64,000 nucleotides of DNA from an uncultured Duncaniella sp. (GCA_910577255.1 CAJTMH010000001.1:558001-622000), one strand, 5' to 3'. Positions 16,952 to 25,919 are shown, counted from the first letter of the stretch. Translations and numbers: made by a program. The notes: generated by a model not told the origin, from the letters alone.

Positions 16952-18880
16952 ATGAAATTCGGATTTCTTCGTTTAGCAGCTGCTGCCCCGCAGGTCAAAG
17001 TGGCCGACGTGGCTTATAATATAAAGAACATCAAGGATAAAATCCTCGAGCTTGACCGCCATGGGGTGGAGATTGCTGTCCTGCCCGAAATGTGCGTGAC
17101 GGCTTATACATGTGGCGATTTTTTCCATAATTTCACATTGCTTGACGCCGCCGAGAAAGCCCTTCTTGACCTCAAGGAATTTTCCAAGAACGTAGGGACT
17201 CATTTCGCTGTAGGTGTACCGGTGAGATGCAATGGTTCTATCTACAACTGCGCAGCGCTATTCCGTGGCGGAATGCTTAACCTTGTAGCCAAATCCTATA
17301 TCCCCAATTATAATGAATTTTACGAGCGTCGCTGGTGGCGTCCGTTACCATTAGGAATAACCTTGCAGGCCCCTATAGGTGGCGAATCAGTCGAAATAAG
17401 CACCGGCCGGATTTTCCATTCCCATGGTGTAAAAATAGGCATCGAGATATGCGAAGATCTTTGGGTGCCAATACCTCCGTCATGCCGGCTTGCCATGGGG
17501 GGAGCACAAGTAATCCTCAATCTCTCAGCATCTGACGACCTGATAGGTAAATACGCTTACCTGAAATCGCTGATACAGCAGCAATCAGCCAGATGCCTGT
17601 GTGCATACGCATATGCCGGAGCCGGATGGGGAGAATCATCCACCGACCTCACATTTGATGGGAAAGCCATCATTGCCGAAAACGGCAGCATCCTTGCCGC
17701 CAATAAGCGGTGGGAGCCCTCCGACAACACTGCGATTGTGGATGTCGACATCCATGCTCTCGACCGTGATCGTATGCACACCACCACTTTTGCCGACTGC
17801 GCCGCCAACGAATGCAAGGAAATCACCATTGAGCCAATTCCAGATGGCCTCTACTGCTCTGATGAAACCCAAGGGCCTGCGCAACTGCTCAGAACCATTG
17901 ACCCACGCCCCTTCGTCCCTACTGAGGATGCAGCCATAGACATGAGGTGCGATGAAATCACCAACATCCAGGTGGCCGGGCTGGCAAAACGGCTTGATGC
18001 CATCAATTGTAAATCATTGGTGGTAGGTATTTCCGGTGGTCTTGACTCCACACTTGCACTCTTGGTAGCGGTTAAAACATTTGACCGCCTGAATCTTGAC
18101 CGCAAAGGTATCGTTGGAATCACCATGCCTGGATTCGGCACCACGTCACGAACCCACGACAACGCTGTTGCATTAATGGAGGAGCTCGGTGTGACCGTCC
18201 GTGAAATATCGATTGCCGACGCCGTAAACCAGCACTTCAGCGATATAGGACATGATGCCTCCGTCCACGATGTCACTTATGAAAACTCCCAGGCACGCGA
18301 ACGCACCCAGATACTTATGGACGTGGCCAACCAGACCGGAGGGATAGTGCTTGGCACCGGTGACCTCTCGGAACTCGCTCTCGGCTGGGCCACCTACAAT
18401 GGCGACCACATGTCTATGTATGGTGTAAACGCAGGAGTTCCGAAAACACTTGTCAAGTATCTTGTTAACCACTTTGCCATACAGCATCCTGAAGGCTCAC
18501 GCATAAGATTATTGTTGCTCGACATAATCAATACACCAATAAGTCCGGAATTGATTCCTGCAGACGAACAAGGCAACATCAAGCAGAAAACCGAGGATCT
18601 GGTCGGCCCGTATGAACTGCACGACTTTTTCCTTTACTATATGTTGCGCTATGGTTTCACTCCTGAACGAATTTATTATCTCGCACGTCATGCCTTCACT
18701 CCGAAAGAATATGACTCAGAGACCATAAAGCATTGGCTTGCAATATTTATGCGCAGATTCTTCAATCAACAGTTTAAACGCTCGTGCCTTCCTGACGGCC
18801 CGAAAGTCGGCTCCGTATGCCTCTCACCGCGCGGTGACTGGCGCATGCCGTCTGACGCGTCATCGGCCCTTTGGAAATAA
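16952..18880 (+). CDS. nadE: Glutamine-dependent NAD+ synthetase
   Basis: 642 residues from the ATG at 16952. It converts nicotinate adenine dinucleotide to NAD+ using ATP and ammonia released from glutamine. The N-terminal half is a nitrilase-fold glutaminase with its triad visible: Glu46 (LPEMC), Lys114 (VAKSYIP) and Cys167 (GIEICEDLW). The C-terminal half is the synthetase, with the PP-loop SGGLDST and the LGTGDLSELALGW block. This two-domain form is the one used by bacteria that take nitrogen from glutamine, which fits the gltBD operon elsewhere in the window. The symporter gene follows 18 bases after the stop and is probably co-transcribed. Confidence 0.97.
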   Translation: MKFGFLRLAAAAPQVKVADVAYNIKNIKDKILELDRHGVEIAVLPEMCVTAYTCGDFFHNFTLLDAAEKALLDLKEFSKNVGTHFAVGVPVRCNGSIYNCAALFRGGMLNLVAKSYIPNYNEFYERRWWRPLPLGITLQAPIGGESVEISTGRIFHSHGVKIGIEICEDLWVPIPPSCRLAMGGAQVILNLSASDDLIGKYAYLKSLIQQQSARCLCAYAYAGAGWGESSTDLTFDGKAIIAENGSILAANKRWEPSDNTAIVDVDIHALDRDRMHTTTFADCAANECKEITIEPIPDGLYCSDETQGPAQLLRTIDPRPFVPTEDAAIDMRCDEITNIQVAGLAKRLDAINCKSLVVGISGGLDSTLALLVAVKTFDRLNLDRKGIVGITMPGFGTTSRTHDNAVALMEELGVTVREISIADAVNQHFSDIGHDASVHDVTYENSQARERTQILMDVANQTGGIVLGTGDLSELALGWATYNGDHMSMYGVNAGVPKTLVKYLVNHFAIQHPEGSRIRLLLLDIINTPISPELIPADEQGNIKQKTEDLVGPYELHDFFLYYMLRYGFTPERIYYLARHAFTPKEYDSETIKHWLAIFMRRFFNQQFKRSCLPDGPKVGSVCLSPRGDWRMPSDASSALWK

Positions 18881-18898
18881 ACGGACACAACTTTGACA

Positions 18899-20098
18899 AT
18901 GAAAAAAATCGGACTGCTTCCACGCGTAGCCATTGCCATCTTAGCCGGCATCTTAATTGGTTTTATAGCCCCGATGTGGTGTGCCAGAACATTTGCCACA
19001 TTCAACGCGATATTCTCTCAATTCCTCGGATTCATGATTCCCATGATCATAGTGGGATTCGTGGCACCTGCCATTGCCGACATCGGTGCAAAAGCTGGAA
19101 AATTGCTTGTTGTCACAGCTGCTATAGCTTATTTCGCGACATTTTTTGCCGGAATACTGTCATATTTCACCGGATCGTTATCCTTCCCGGCCCTCATAGC
19201 CGGAGAAGAGGGCGTAGCGATTACTGAGGACAGCACTCAAATACTCCCTTTTTTCACAGTTGAAATGCCGCCGTTAATGACTGTAATGACAGCGTTGGTG
19301 CTTGCATTCATGATGGGGCTCGGCATCGCTTTTTCATCAGGCAAAGCTCTCAAACATGGATTTGAAGAATTTCGCGATATTGTGGGGAAAACCATTGACA
19401 CAGCCATCATCCCTTTACTGCCAATCTATATTTTCGGCATATTCCTGAACATGACCGTGGAGGGACAGGTAGGCATGATTCTAAAATGCTTCCTCAAGAT
19501 AATTGTCATCATCTTCATACTCCATGTGTTCATTCTGGTGCTTCAATATTGTATAGCCGCATTGTTCTCCCGTCAGAATCCGTTCAAAATGCTTAAGACA
19601 ATGCTACCGGCCTACTTCACGGCTTTAGGCACACAATCCTCAGCCGCAACCATCCCTGTCACTCTCCGTCAGACAATAAAAATGGGCGTTCGCGAAGATA
19701 TCGCAGGATTTGTGGTGCCTCTATGCGCCACAATACACATGAGCGGAAGTACGCTTAAAATCGTGGCATGCGCTTTGGCACTTATGATTATGCACAATCA
19801 GCCACATGACCTTGGGCTTTTCTGTCACTTCATAGGAATGCTCGGAGTCACCATCATCGCCGCTCCGGGTATTCCTGGTGGGGCAATCATGGCGTCAATC
19901 GGATTGCTGCAAAGCATATTAGGTTTCGACGAGCAAATGGTGGCCATGATGATCGCCCTTTACATAGCCATGGATAGTTTCGGGACAGCTTGTAATGTAA
20001 CTGGCGATGGTGCTCTTGCGGCAATCATAAACAGAATCTTCCCTCGCAGTGATTCGGAAACTCCCGATACTCACCACATTACACAAAAGCCGGTGTGA
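18899..20098 (+). CDS. Dicarboxylate/amino acid:cation symporter (DAACS family)
   Basis: 399 residues from the ATG at 18899; a TTG two codons earlier is possible. A multi-pass inner-membrane protein with the family's hallmarks: the re-entrant loop region around GTQSSAATIPVTLRQT (serine-rich HP1) and SGSTLKIVACALALM (TM7), and the PGGAIMASIG and MDSFGTACNVTGDGA (HP2/TM8) blocks. Family members move glutamate, aspartate, serine/threonine or C4-dicarboxylates with Na+ or H+. The substrate cannot be fixed here. Co-orientation and an 18-base gap with nadE suggest one transcript. Confidence 0.9.
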   Translation: MKKIGLLPRVAIAILAGILIGFIAPMWCARTFATFNAIFSQFLGFMIPMIIVGFVAPAIADIGAKAGKLLVVTAAIAYFATFFAGILSYFTGSLSFPALIAGEEGVAITEDSTQILPFFTVEMPPLMTVMTALVLAFMMGLGIAFSSGKALKHGFEEFRDIVGKTIDTAIIPLLPIYIFGIFLNMTVEGQVGMILKCFLKIIVIIFILHVFILVLQYCIAALFSRQNPFKMLKTMLPAYFTALGTQSSAATIPVTLRQTIKMGVREDIAGFVVPLCATIHMSGSTLKIVACALALMIMHNQPHDLGLFCHFIGMLGVTIIAAPGIPGGAIMASIGLLQSILGFDEQMVAMMIALYIAMDSFGTACNVTGDGALAAIINRIFPRSDSETPDTHHITQKPV

Positions 20099-20180
20099 GA
20101 GCCTTGATTTTTTTCATAAAATAGTGTAACTAAATTCTACTCTTTCCGTCTAATATATGAAAACGTAATCCTCACTATTT

Positions 20181-21023
20181 ATGAAAAAATCAATACTGAC
20201 ATTCATCCTTGCAGTTGTCGCCGGAGTTTTCAGCATGTCGGCCGACACAAAAACAGTTAACATCTCCACCGCCTATACAGGCATCCATGTATCTGCAGGA
20301 GTTAAGGTGACTTATCTGCCTGGTAAGACCAAAAGCACCACCATCACCATTGATGGCCCAGCTGACCGTATAAATAACATTCAGGCATCAGTCACAGACA
20401 AATCGCTCAACATCACTGTGGTAAAAAACAAGAATATGCGTGCTGGCAATTTGGCCAAAGGCGTCACCATCACAGTCAGAGGCCCACTCGTACCCAACAT
20501 CGCAGCTTCATCAGGAGCAACCATCACCTCTTCTAAATGGTTTGAATTCAAGAAATCAGCGGTTAATCTTGCCGCAAGTTCATCCGGTGATATCATCTTC
20601 CCAATTATCAAATGTAAAACAATCAACATTGCGGCATCCTCATCCGGCAATATAAAATTACAGTCCGTAAACGCCACATCCGTTAATTTGGCTGCATCTT
20701 CATCTGGCGATGTAAAGGTAGACGAAGTCAAGGCACCGACAGTCAACGCGGCTGCCTCCTCATCTGGCGATGTCAGAGTCAACACACTCACAAGTACCAC
20801 CTTGAACGCCACAGCTTCTTCAAGCGGTGACACAAAGGTATCACAGTTGAATACTACCAGCCTCAATTGCGTTGCCTCGTCGGGAGGAGACATTACATTG
20901 GCAGGGAAAGCCCAGACTGGCACATTCCATGCTTCATCAGGCGGAGAAGTGGAAGCTTGGAATCTTGATGTGAAGCAGACCAACGTCCGCCAATCCTCAG
21001 GCGGCTCGGTACATCTGAGATAA
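20181..21023 (+). CDS. GIN-domain (DUF2807) exported protein with 20-residue repeats
   Basis: 280 residues. A signal peptide (MKKSILTFILAVVAGVFSMSA) is followed by a head GIN domain (TVNISTAYTGIHVSAGVKVTYLPG) and a right-handed beta-helix-like region. From about 20567 to 20910 the unit AASSSGD(V/I) recurs about every 20 residues (60 bases): AASSSGDI, AASSSGNI, AASSSGDV, AASSSGDV, TASSSGDT, VASSGGDI, then degenerate HASSGGEV and RQSSGGSV. The family is annotated as putative adhesin but function is unproven. It has its own downstream terminator. A second GIN protein lies at 23.7 kb on the other strand. Confidence 0.88.
   Translation: MKKSILTFILAVVAGVFSMSADTKTVNISTAYTGIHVSAGVKVTYLPGKTKSTTITIDGPADRINNIQASVTDKSLNITVVKNKNMRAGNLAKGVTITVRGPLVPNIAASSGATITSSKWFEFKKSAVNLAASSSGDIIFPIIKCKTINIAASSSGNIKLQSVNATSVNLAASSSGDVKVDEVKAPTVNAAASSSGDVRVNTLTSTTLNATASSSGDTKVSQLNTTSLNCVASSGGDITLAGKAQTGTFHASSGGEVEAWNLDVKQTNVRQSSGGSVHLR
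20567..20910 (+). repeat. In-frame 60-bp tandem repeats encoding AASSSGD units
   Basis: Copies of the core TCATCxGGCGATxT lie about 60 bases apart (near 20580, 20640, 20700, 20760, 20820, 20880) inside the GIN gene. They encode turns of a presumed beta-helix. Spacer residues between copies differ, so this is an old coding repeat rather than a recent slippage array. Confidence 0.8.
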
Positions 21024-21049
21024 TCCCATTGACATAATCATTAACGAAA

Positions 21050-21086
21050 GGCCGGAAGAAGAGCACATAGAGCCCATCTTCCGGCC
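21050..21086 (+). terminator. Intrinsic terminator after the GIN gene
   Basis: GGCCGGAAGA (21050-21059) and TCTTCCGGCC (21077-21086) form a perfect 10-bp stem, followed by CTCTCTTT. Confidence 0.85.
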
Positions 21087-21136
21087 CTCTCTTTAAAAAA
21101 TCAGCAAGTACACACATCGGAAAGAGAAAAAATGTG

Positions 21137-21144
21137 TAACTTTG
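21137..21144 (+). promoter_or_regulatory. -7 promoter element for the flippase-glycosyltransferase pair
   Basis: TAACTTTG matches TAnnTTTG exactly. A TTG start candidate at 21142 lies inside it, so translation should begin at the ATG at 21217, giving a leader of about 65 bases. I see no clear TTG at -33. Confidence 0.6.
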
Positions 21145-21216
21145 AATCCTCGTTGGTTACATCCATTCTATTTTATTAAGGAGACTGACGATAAAATAAA
21201 CCGGTTATCTGTCACA

Positions 21217-22659
21217 ATGAGCGAACCTCAACTGAAAAGCAAAACAGCCAAGGGGCTATTGTGGGGAGGGATTGGCAATGGTGCTATGCAGTTGCTTAAT
21301 CTCTTCTTCGGCATATTCCTGTCAAGGCTTCTCAGCCCGGCCGATTATGGAACTGTTGGTGCGCTGACCATCTTTTCAGCTACCGCCGGCATATTTGCCG
21401 AAAGTGGATTCACACTTGCAATAGTCAATAAGAAGACCATTAGCGACGACGACTACAATGCTGTCTTTTGGTTCAATCTCGTTGCAGGGCTCGCGTTCTA
21501 CTTGTTGCTATTCGCTTTAGCACCCGCTATAGCTGCATTTTACCGCATGCCTGAAATGATACCTCTTGCCAGGTTCTTGTTTTTAGGATTCTTCTTTGGA
21601 AGTACAGCCGCAGCACCAACTGCTTATTTCTTCAGGAACCTAAAAGTCAAAGAGCGAAGTCAGATTCAGATTATAGCAATCTTCGTGTCAGGGACAGTCG
21701 GTGTTATCTGCGCAGCATGTGGATGGGGTTATTGGGGCATAGCCATGCAGACCGTACTCTACTCAGGGGTTAATGCCCTTTGTATATGGATTCGCTGCCC
21801 CTGGCACCCTACCCTGTCATTCAAGATGCCGGCTCTGTTGAGCATGCTGCCATTCAGTAGCAAGCAACTGTTCACCTCGCTATTTACCCATATCAATAAC
21901 AATTTTTTTTCGGTTCTTCTCGGTCGCTTCTACGGAATGCGGGAGACTGGCTATTATACCCAGGGCAGTAAATGGACCACAATGGGTTATTCAACCATAT
22001 TCGGGATGATTAACAGCGTGGGGCAACCTGTGTTCCGGGAGACGATTGACGATCCTGAAAGGTTGCAGCGGGTCTTCTATAAAATGCTTCGGTTCACTGC
22101 ATTTGTCAGCTTCCCGGCCATGTTTGGACTTGGTATAATTGCCGAAGAACTCATAGTACTCACCATTACTGCCAAATGGCTTCCTTGTGTCCCCGTCATG
22201 CAGATCCTATGTGTTTGGGGGGCATTCATGCCGATCGCCACGCTTTATTCCAACCTGTTCAATAGTTTGGGACGACCAAATATATACATGTGGAACACCA
22301 TTGCCCTCGGTCTGCTGCAGCTTGTGAGTGTGCTTATCAGTTACCGGTGGGGACTTCAAGCCATGTTAGTAGTCTATACTTCAATAAATGTGTTGTGGCT
22401 CTTTGTATGGCATCATTTCGGCAATCAATACGCAGGGTTGCGACTCTGGAAAGTGCTCACCGACATTGCACCTTATCTGTTAATCTCACTATTGGTAATG
22501 GCTCTGACCACTTGGATGACTCGGCCCATATCTTCTCCCCTCCTATCGCTGATTGCAAAAATAGTTATCGCAGCATCACTTTATACCCTGCTCATGTGGC
22601 GTCTGAATTCAGTAGTTTTCCGTGAGACGATTCAATACTTATTTAAACGAAAATCATAG
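21217..22659 (+). CDS. Oligosaccharide flippase, Wzx/MOP superfamily
   Basis: 480 residues from the ATG at 21217. A polytopic inner-membrane protein with about 12-14 hydrophobic segments. The N-terminal block (AKGLLWGGIGNGAMQLLNLFFGIFLSRLLSPADYG) and the middle block (SSKQLFTSLFTHINNNFFSVLLGRFYG) are typical of the WzxC-like lipopolysaccharide/exopolysaccharide transporters that flip lipid-linked glycans. The glycosyltransferase gene follows 15 bases after the stop, so the pair probably serves one surface glycan. No polymerase or other glycan genes lie next to them, so they are an isolated pair, not a capsule locus. Confidence 0.88.
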   Translation: MSEPQLKSKTAKGLLWGGIGNGAMQLLNLFFGIFLSRLLSPADYGTVGALTIFSATAGIFAESGFTLAIVNKKTISDDDYNAVFWFNLVAGLAFYLLLFALAPAIAAFYRMPEMIPLARFLFLGFFFGSTAAAPTAYFFRNLKVKERSQIQIIAIFVSGTVGVICAACGWGYWGIAMQTVLYSGVNALCIWIRCPWHPTLSFKMPALLSMLPFSSKQLFTSLFTHINNNFFSVLLGRFYGMRETGYYTQGSKWTTMGYSTIFGMINSVGQPVFRETIDDPERLQRVFYKMLRFTAFVSFPAMFGLGIIAEELIVLTITAKWLPCVPVMQILCVWGAFMPIATLYSNLFNSLGRPNIYMWNTIALGLLQLVSVLISYRWGLQAMLVVYTSINVLWLFVWHHFGNQYAGLRLWKVLTDIAPYLLISLLVMALTTWMTRPISSPLLSLIAKIVIAASLYTLLMWRLNSVVFRETIQYLFKRKS

Positions 22660-22674
22660 ATACCGTTTACCGCT

Positions 22675-23685
22675 ATGCTTGAAAATGTGACAGTAATTAT
22701 ACCGGCCCATAACCGACCTGAACGGCTCCAACGTCTGCTGGACTACTACAGCGGCACCGACATACGTATCCTGATCCCAGATTCATCTGATACACGTTTC
22801 AGCGGGAAGTTGGATTCACCCAACATAACCTACGTACACCGCCCCAAAGAACACATGTTGGTCAAAGTAAGAGAAGTGTTACCACTCATCTCCACCGATT
22901 ATGTCCTATATTGTGCCGACGATGATTTCGCTGTCCCCGCAGGAATAGCCAAGATGGTGCAATTTCTTGAACAGAACAAGGATTACAGCATAGCACAAGG
23001 ACATTACCTCACATTCACGCCTGAACAGAATGGCAAAGTGACATTCTATCCGAGATATATTCGTAATTTCCTCAACAAGATATCCGATGATAATGCGAAA
23101 GCCAGACTCGCTCATGAAAAAGGGATGTATGCCTCCATGCTTTATGGTGTTACCAGAACAGAAGTCTTCCGGACCATCTACGGCTACTGCTTTAATGAGC
23201 AAGGCAACCTCCGGTATAAGAATTTATTCTTGGCTGAGGAATTTTTCAACCATGCAGTGCTAATCCAAGGCAAATATGCCACTCTTCCCTATTTTTTCAG
23301 CGCACGCGAGCGCATCAAGGGATCAGCAACTGAAACCACTACCCCGCTTTCGGTGATAAAAAATTCACCGGTCTACAAGGATGAATATGGTGGTTTCATC
23401 ACAGCCTTAGCTTTGATGTTGGCCGACAAGGAAGGCATTGAGATCAAGGATGCCGAGGAGTATATGCGCTACATCAGCGCTTGCCCCATGGACAGCCCAA
23501 GCGTCATATTTAAACGTAAGGTCAATTCTTTTATTTCGAAGCACAGGCTTCTTCATTGGGCATCACAGCTCTCGGAATGGAGGTATCACCAGAAAGGGTT
23601 GAAGGCAGTGAAAGGTATGGCCAGTTATCCATGCACCTTCACCACCTCCGATACAGAAGCTATACTCCGTGCCATCAATGGCTGA
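22675..23685 (+). CDS. GT-A family glycosyltransferase
   Basis: 336 residues. The N-terminus VTVIIPAHNRPERLQRLL is the start of a GT2-type nucleotide-sugar fold, and VLYCADDDF at about residue 79 supplies the DxD-type metal/nucleotide site. The remainder (EEFFNHAVLIQGKYATLPYFFSARE) is less conserved. The protein is cytosolic with no membrane segment. It is co-directional with the flippase and 15 bases downstream, so it likely adds a sugar to the glycan that is flipped. The sugar donor and acceptor cannot be read. The gene ends 9 bases before the convergent GIN gene, leaving no room for a separate terminator. Confidence 0.82.
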   Translation: MLENVTVIIPAHNRPERLQRLLDYYSGTDIRILIPDSSDTRFSGKLDSPNITYVHRPKEHMLVKVREVLPLISTDYVLYCADDDFAVPAGIAKMVQFLEQNKDYSIAQGHYLTFTPEQNGKVTFYPRYIRNFLNKISDDNAKARLAHEKGMYASMLYGVTRTEVFRTIYGYCFNEQGNLRYKNLFLAEEFFNHAVLIQGKYATLPYFFSARERIKGSATETTTPLSVIKNSPVYKDEYGGFITALALMLADKEGIEIKDAEEYMRYISACPMDSPSVIFKRKVNSFISKHRLLHWASQLSEWRYHQKGLKAVKGMASYPCTFTTSDTEAILRAING

Positions 23686-23693
23686 CGGAGAGT

Positions 23694-24389
23694 TTATTGC
23701 TCTATTTGCGAAACTTTCAAGCCCACAGAACGATTCTTAATCTCTGGCGAGCCCTTATAGTAAATCTTAGTTGAGCCGGCACCGAGAATCGAGAGTTTAT
23801 CCACAGCCCAAAGCCCTATTGAGCCGGTTCCGCTTGCTTTCACCGAGACATCCTTAGCGCACAGACCGTCTCCTTGAATAACCCCTGTTCCCATAAAGGA
23901 ATATTTTGCCTTCTCGCATTTTCCGTCCACAACCAAAGTGCCATGACCGGTAGAAATCTTGGCGTTTACTTCTGTTGCATCCAAATTGCGCACCGAAAGT
24001 CGGCCATTACCCATCAATGTCGCCGAAATCTTGGGACCTTTGGCTATGGTAAGTACCCTAACGGTAGAGTCGCCTGAATTTTCAATCTTCGTCAGATACG
24101 ATGAATAAACAGTCACTACCGGCATATCCTTCATTCCCACACTTTCGGTGGAAATCTGCATCACTAACTTACGGTTATTATTATTGAAGATGAATGACGA
24201 GGCTTGACGAGGCAGACAGGTAAACACGGCCAGCCCTGCCGAATCAGGATTACAACGGTAATCCACATTTATCCCATCCACCACTTTAAGCTCGTCAAAT
24301 TCGCCCACCTTAAGCTCATATTTTGTGAGATTCTGAGCATGAGCCATGACACCACAAATCAGCATCAGAAATAAAATTGTTTTTTTCAT
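23694..24389 (-). CDS. Second GIN-domain (DUF2807) exported protein
   Basis: 231 residues from the ATG at 24389; an ATG two codons earlier (24395) abuts the dusB stop. A signal peptide (MKKTILFLMLICGVMAHA) is followed by a head GIN domain (LTKYELKVGEFDELKVVDGINVDYRC) and strands with the family's G-rich turns (NSGDSTVRVL, SGTGSIGLWAVDKLSILGAGST). It lacks the 20-residue AASSSGD repeats of the other GIN protein in this window. It follows dusB directly on the minus strand and should be in its operon. The functional link between a tRNA-modifying enzyme and a surface protein is obscure and may be only transcriptional. Confidence 0.82.
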   Translation of the reverse strand: MKKTILFLMLICGVMAHAQNLTKYELKVGEFDELKVVDGINVDYRCNPDSAGLAVFTCLPRQASSFIFNNNNRKLVMQISTESVGMKDMPVVTVYSSYLTKIENSGDSTVRVLTIAKGPKISATLMGNGRLSVRNLDATEVNAKISTGHGTLVVDGKCEKAKYSFMGTGVIQGDGLCAKDVSVKASGTGSIGLWAVDKLSILGAGSTKIYYKGSPEIKNRSVGLKVSQIEQ

Positions 24390-24395
24390 AGACAT

Positions 24396-25400
24396 TTATG
24401 TTAAGGGATTGATTGGTTGATTATTATTTATAATATCCTCCACCCGCTCAAGTATTTCAAAAAGAGAGTCGAGTGTGGATGCACGCAACATCTCGATCCT
24501 GAGGGGCCGGAAATTGGCTATACCCTTGAACAAAGGAGAGGCCGCCAGATGACGGCGTATATGGAGTATGCCCCTCACTTCATCAATTCGGTCCACGCTT
24601 TCAATAATCTGTCGGCGCAACAGCCCAAATTTCTCAGAATTTGAGATAGCCACGCCAACCTCTCCATCCAGCAACTGGCGGATCTCGCGGAATATCCATG
24701 GCGCCCCGATGGAAGCTCGGCCAACCATCACTCCGTCCACCCCATAGCGGCTGAACGCCTCCTTTGCAAGCTTTGGCGAGGTTATATCACCGTTGCCAAT
24801 GAGAGGGATATTCAATCTCGGATTCTCTTTTACACGAGCTATCATTTCCCAATCGGCCGAGCCGGTATACATCTGCGAACGTGTGCGTCCATGTACTGTC
24901 AAAGCCTGAATACCGCAATCCTGTAATTGCTCAGCCAGATCAACGATTATTTTTGATTCGTGATCCCAACCGAGGCGAGTCTTTACGGTGACAGGCAGAT
25001 TGACTGCTTTGACCACAGCACTCGTGATAGCCAACATCTTCGGTATGTCGCGGAGCATGCCTGCTCCGGCTCCTTTTCCGGCGACCTTTTTAACAGGACA
25101 ACCAAAGTTTATGTCAATGATATCAGGCTTAGCAGCCTCCACAATCTTGGCAGCCTCTACCATCGACTCTACGTCACGACCATAAATCTGAATAGCCGTC
25201 GGCCTCTCCATCGGATCGATGGCCAACTTACGTGTGGTAGCAGGAATATCGCGTATAAGGGCATCGGCACTTACAAATTCGGTATACACCATGGAAGCCC
25301 CCTGCTCCTTGCATATCAATCGGAACGAACGGTCGGTGACATCCTCCATAGGAGCAAGCATCACCGGAGTGGGACCTAAATCAATAGTGCCTATTTTCAT
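24396..25400 (-). CDS. dusB: tRNA-dihydrouridine synthase, DusB-like
   Basis: 334 residues. A flavoenzyme that reduces uridine to dihydrouridine in tRNA D-loops. Motifs: MLAPMEDVTDRSFR (FMN site) near residue 15, DINFGCPVKKVAGKGAGAGM with the catalytic Cys near 100, TVKTRLGW near 142, LTVHGRTR near 172, IGNGDI and GVMVGRASIGAPW for phosphate binding. These match DusB/Nifr3. Length fits. The GIN gene begins at its stop. Upstream, TAATTTTG on the minus strand (25441-25434) is a candidate -7 box without a clear partner. Confidence 0.95.
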   Translation of the reverse strand: MKIGTIDLGPTPVMLAPMEDVTDRSFRLICKEQGASMVYTEFVSADALIRDIPATTRKLAIDPMERPTAIQIYGRDVESMVEAAKIVEAAKPDIIDINFGCPVKKVAGKGAGAGMLRDIPKMLAITSAVVKAVNLPVTVKTRLGWDHESKIIVDLAEQLQDCGIQALTVHGRTRSQMYTGSADWEMIARVKENPRLNIPLIGNGDITSPKLAKEAFSRYGVDGVMVGRASIGAPWIFREIRQLLDGEVGVAISNSEKFGLLRRQIIESVDRIDEVRGILHIRRHLAASPLFKGIANFRPLRIEMLRASTLDSLFEILERVEDIINNNQPINPLT

Positions 25401-25433
25401 GTGGATATTCTTCTGATTGGTTTATTGGTACTA

Positions 25434-25441
25434 CAAAATTA
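25434..25441 (-). promoter_or_regulatory. Candidate -7 element for dusB
   Basis: TAATTTTG on the minus strand, 34 bases before the dusB start. It fits TAnnTTTG but there is no TTG at the usual -33 spacing. Confidence 0.4.
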
Positions 25442-25608
25442 AGCAAAATATCCCAACAGCGCTATATTTTTGTCCGGAAATACCACAAAATAAGAGAATG
25501 AAGCCAATCGCTACTTACGTCATTCATACCTTAGTCCATGCTCACTATCGTCAATGAAGACCGTAATAAAAAATGCCGCAATCCATTAATTGCAGCATAC
25601 AAAAAAAG

Positions 25609-25637
25609 AAGCTGGTCGCTCTGAGAGCAATCAGCTT
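25609..25637. terminator. Hairpin terminator after the small lipoprotein gene
   Basis: AAGCTG (25609-25614) pairs with CAGCTT (25632-25637), with an inner GCTC/GAGC pairing. It is flanked by AAAAAAAG on the left and GATTTTTTC on the right, so it could act on both strands; the minus-strand lipoprotein gene is the likely user. The 25442-25608 stretch has no gene; it also has a TGC-GCAAT/AATTGC-GCA inverted repeat (about 25574-25596). Confidence 0.65.
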
Positions 25638-25670
25638 GATTTTTTCTTAGAGAAAATTGTTGAATCTGAA

Positions 25671-25871
25671 TTATTCAGCTACAACAGTAGTGTCAGCAGG
25701 AGCAGCTACGCTATCAGCAACAACGCTATCAACGGGAGCAACTTCTTCAACAGCAACTACTTCTTCAGCTACAACTGCAGTGTCAGCTGCTTCAGCCTGC
25801 TTGTCAGAAGAACCGCAAGAGAAAAGTGATGCGCTGAATACAACAGCGAGTAATAAAACTAACTTTTTCAT
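25671..25871 (-). CDS. Tiny low-complexity lipoprotein
   Basis: 66 residues from the ATG at 25871; an upstream in-frame ATG at 25898 would put nine charged residues ahead of the signal and is less likely. MKKLVLLLAVVFSASLFSC is a lipoprotein signal with the lipid-bearing Cys at 19. The mature 47 residues are almost only A, V, E, D, S and T (EEVVAVEEVAPVDSVVADS...) and probably unstructured. A consensus promoter and a terminator bracket the gene, so it is a single-gene unit made to be expressed well. Similar short acidic lipoproteins occur in gut Bacteroidales; function unknown. Confidence 0.78.
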   Translation of the reverse strand: MKKLVLLLAVVFSASLFSCGSSDKQAEAADTAVVAEEVVAVEEVAPVDSVVADSVAAPADTTVVAE

Positions 25872-25919
25872 TTTCTTTTTGATTAAATTATAAAACAATT
25901 TTAAGCTTCAAAAACGCCA

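Noticed and set aside
20567..20910. Evenly spaced 60-base repeats as a possible CRISPR array
   Set aside because: The repeats are in frame within a signal-peptide protein, the spacing equals 20 codons, the spacers are similar to each other, and no cas gene is near.
20381..20983. 200-codon minus-strand open frame inside the repeat-rich GIN gene
   Set aside because: It mirrors the 60-base repeats in reverse (PDEEAA units) and has no own signals; the plus-strand frame has a signal peptide and a recognised domain.
25590..25893. Two plus-strand open frames rich in Ser, Asn and Thr across the tiny lipoprotein gene
   Set aside because: They are antisense to the lipoprotein, whose frame has a clear lipobox, promoter and terminator; the composition comes from the GCA/TCT-rich repeats.
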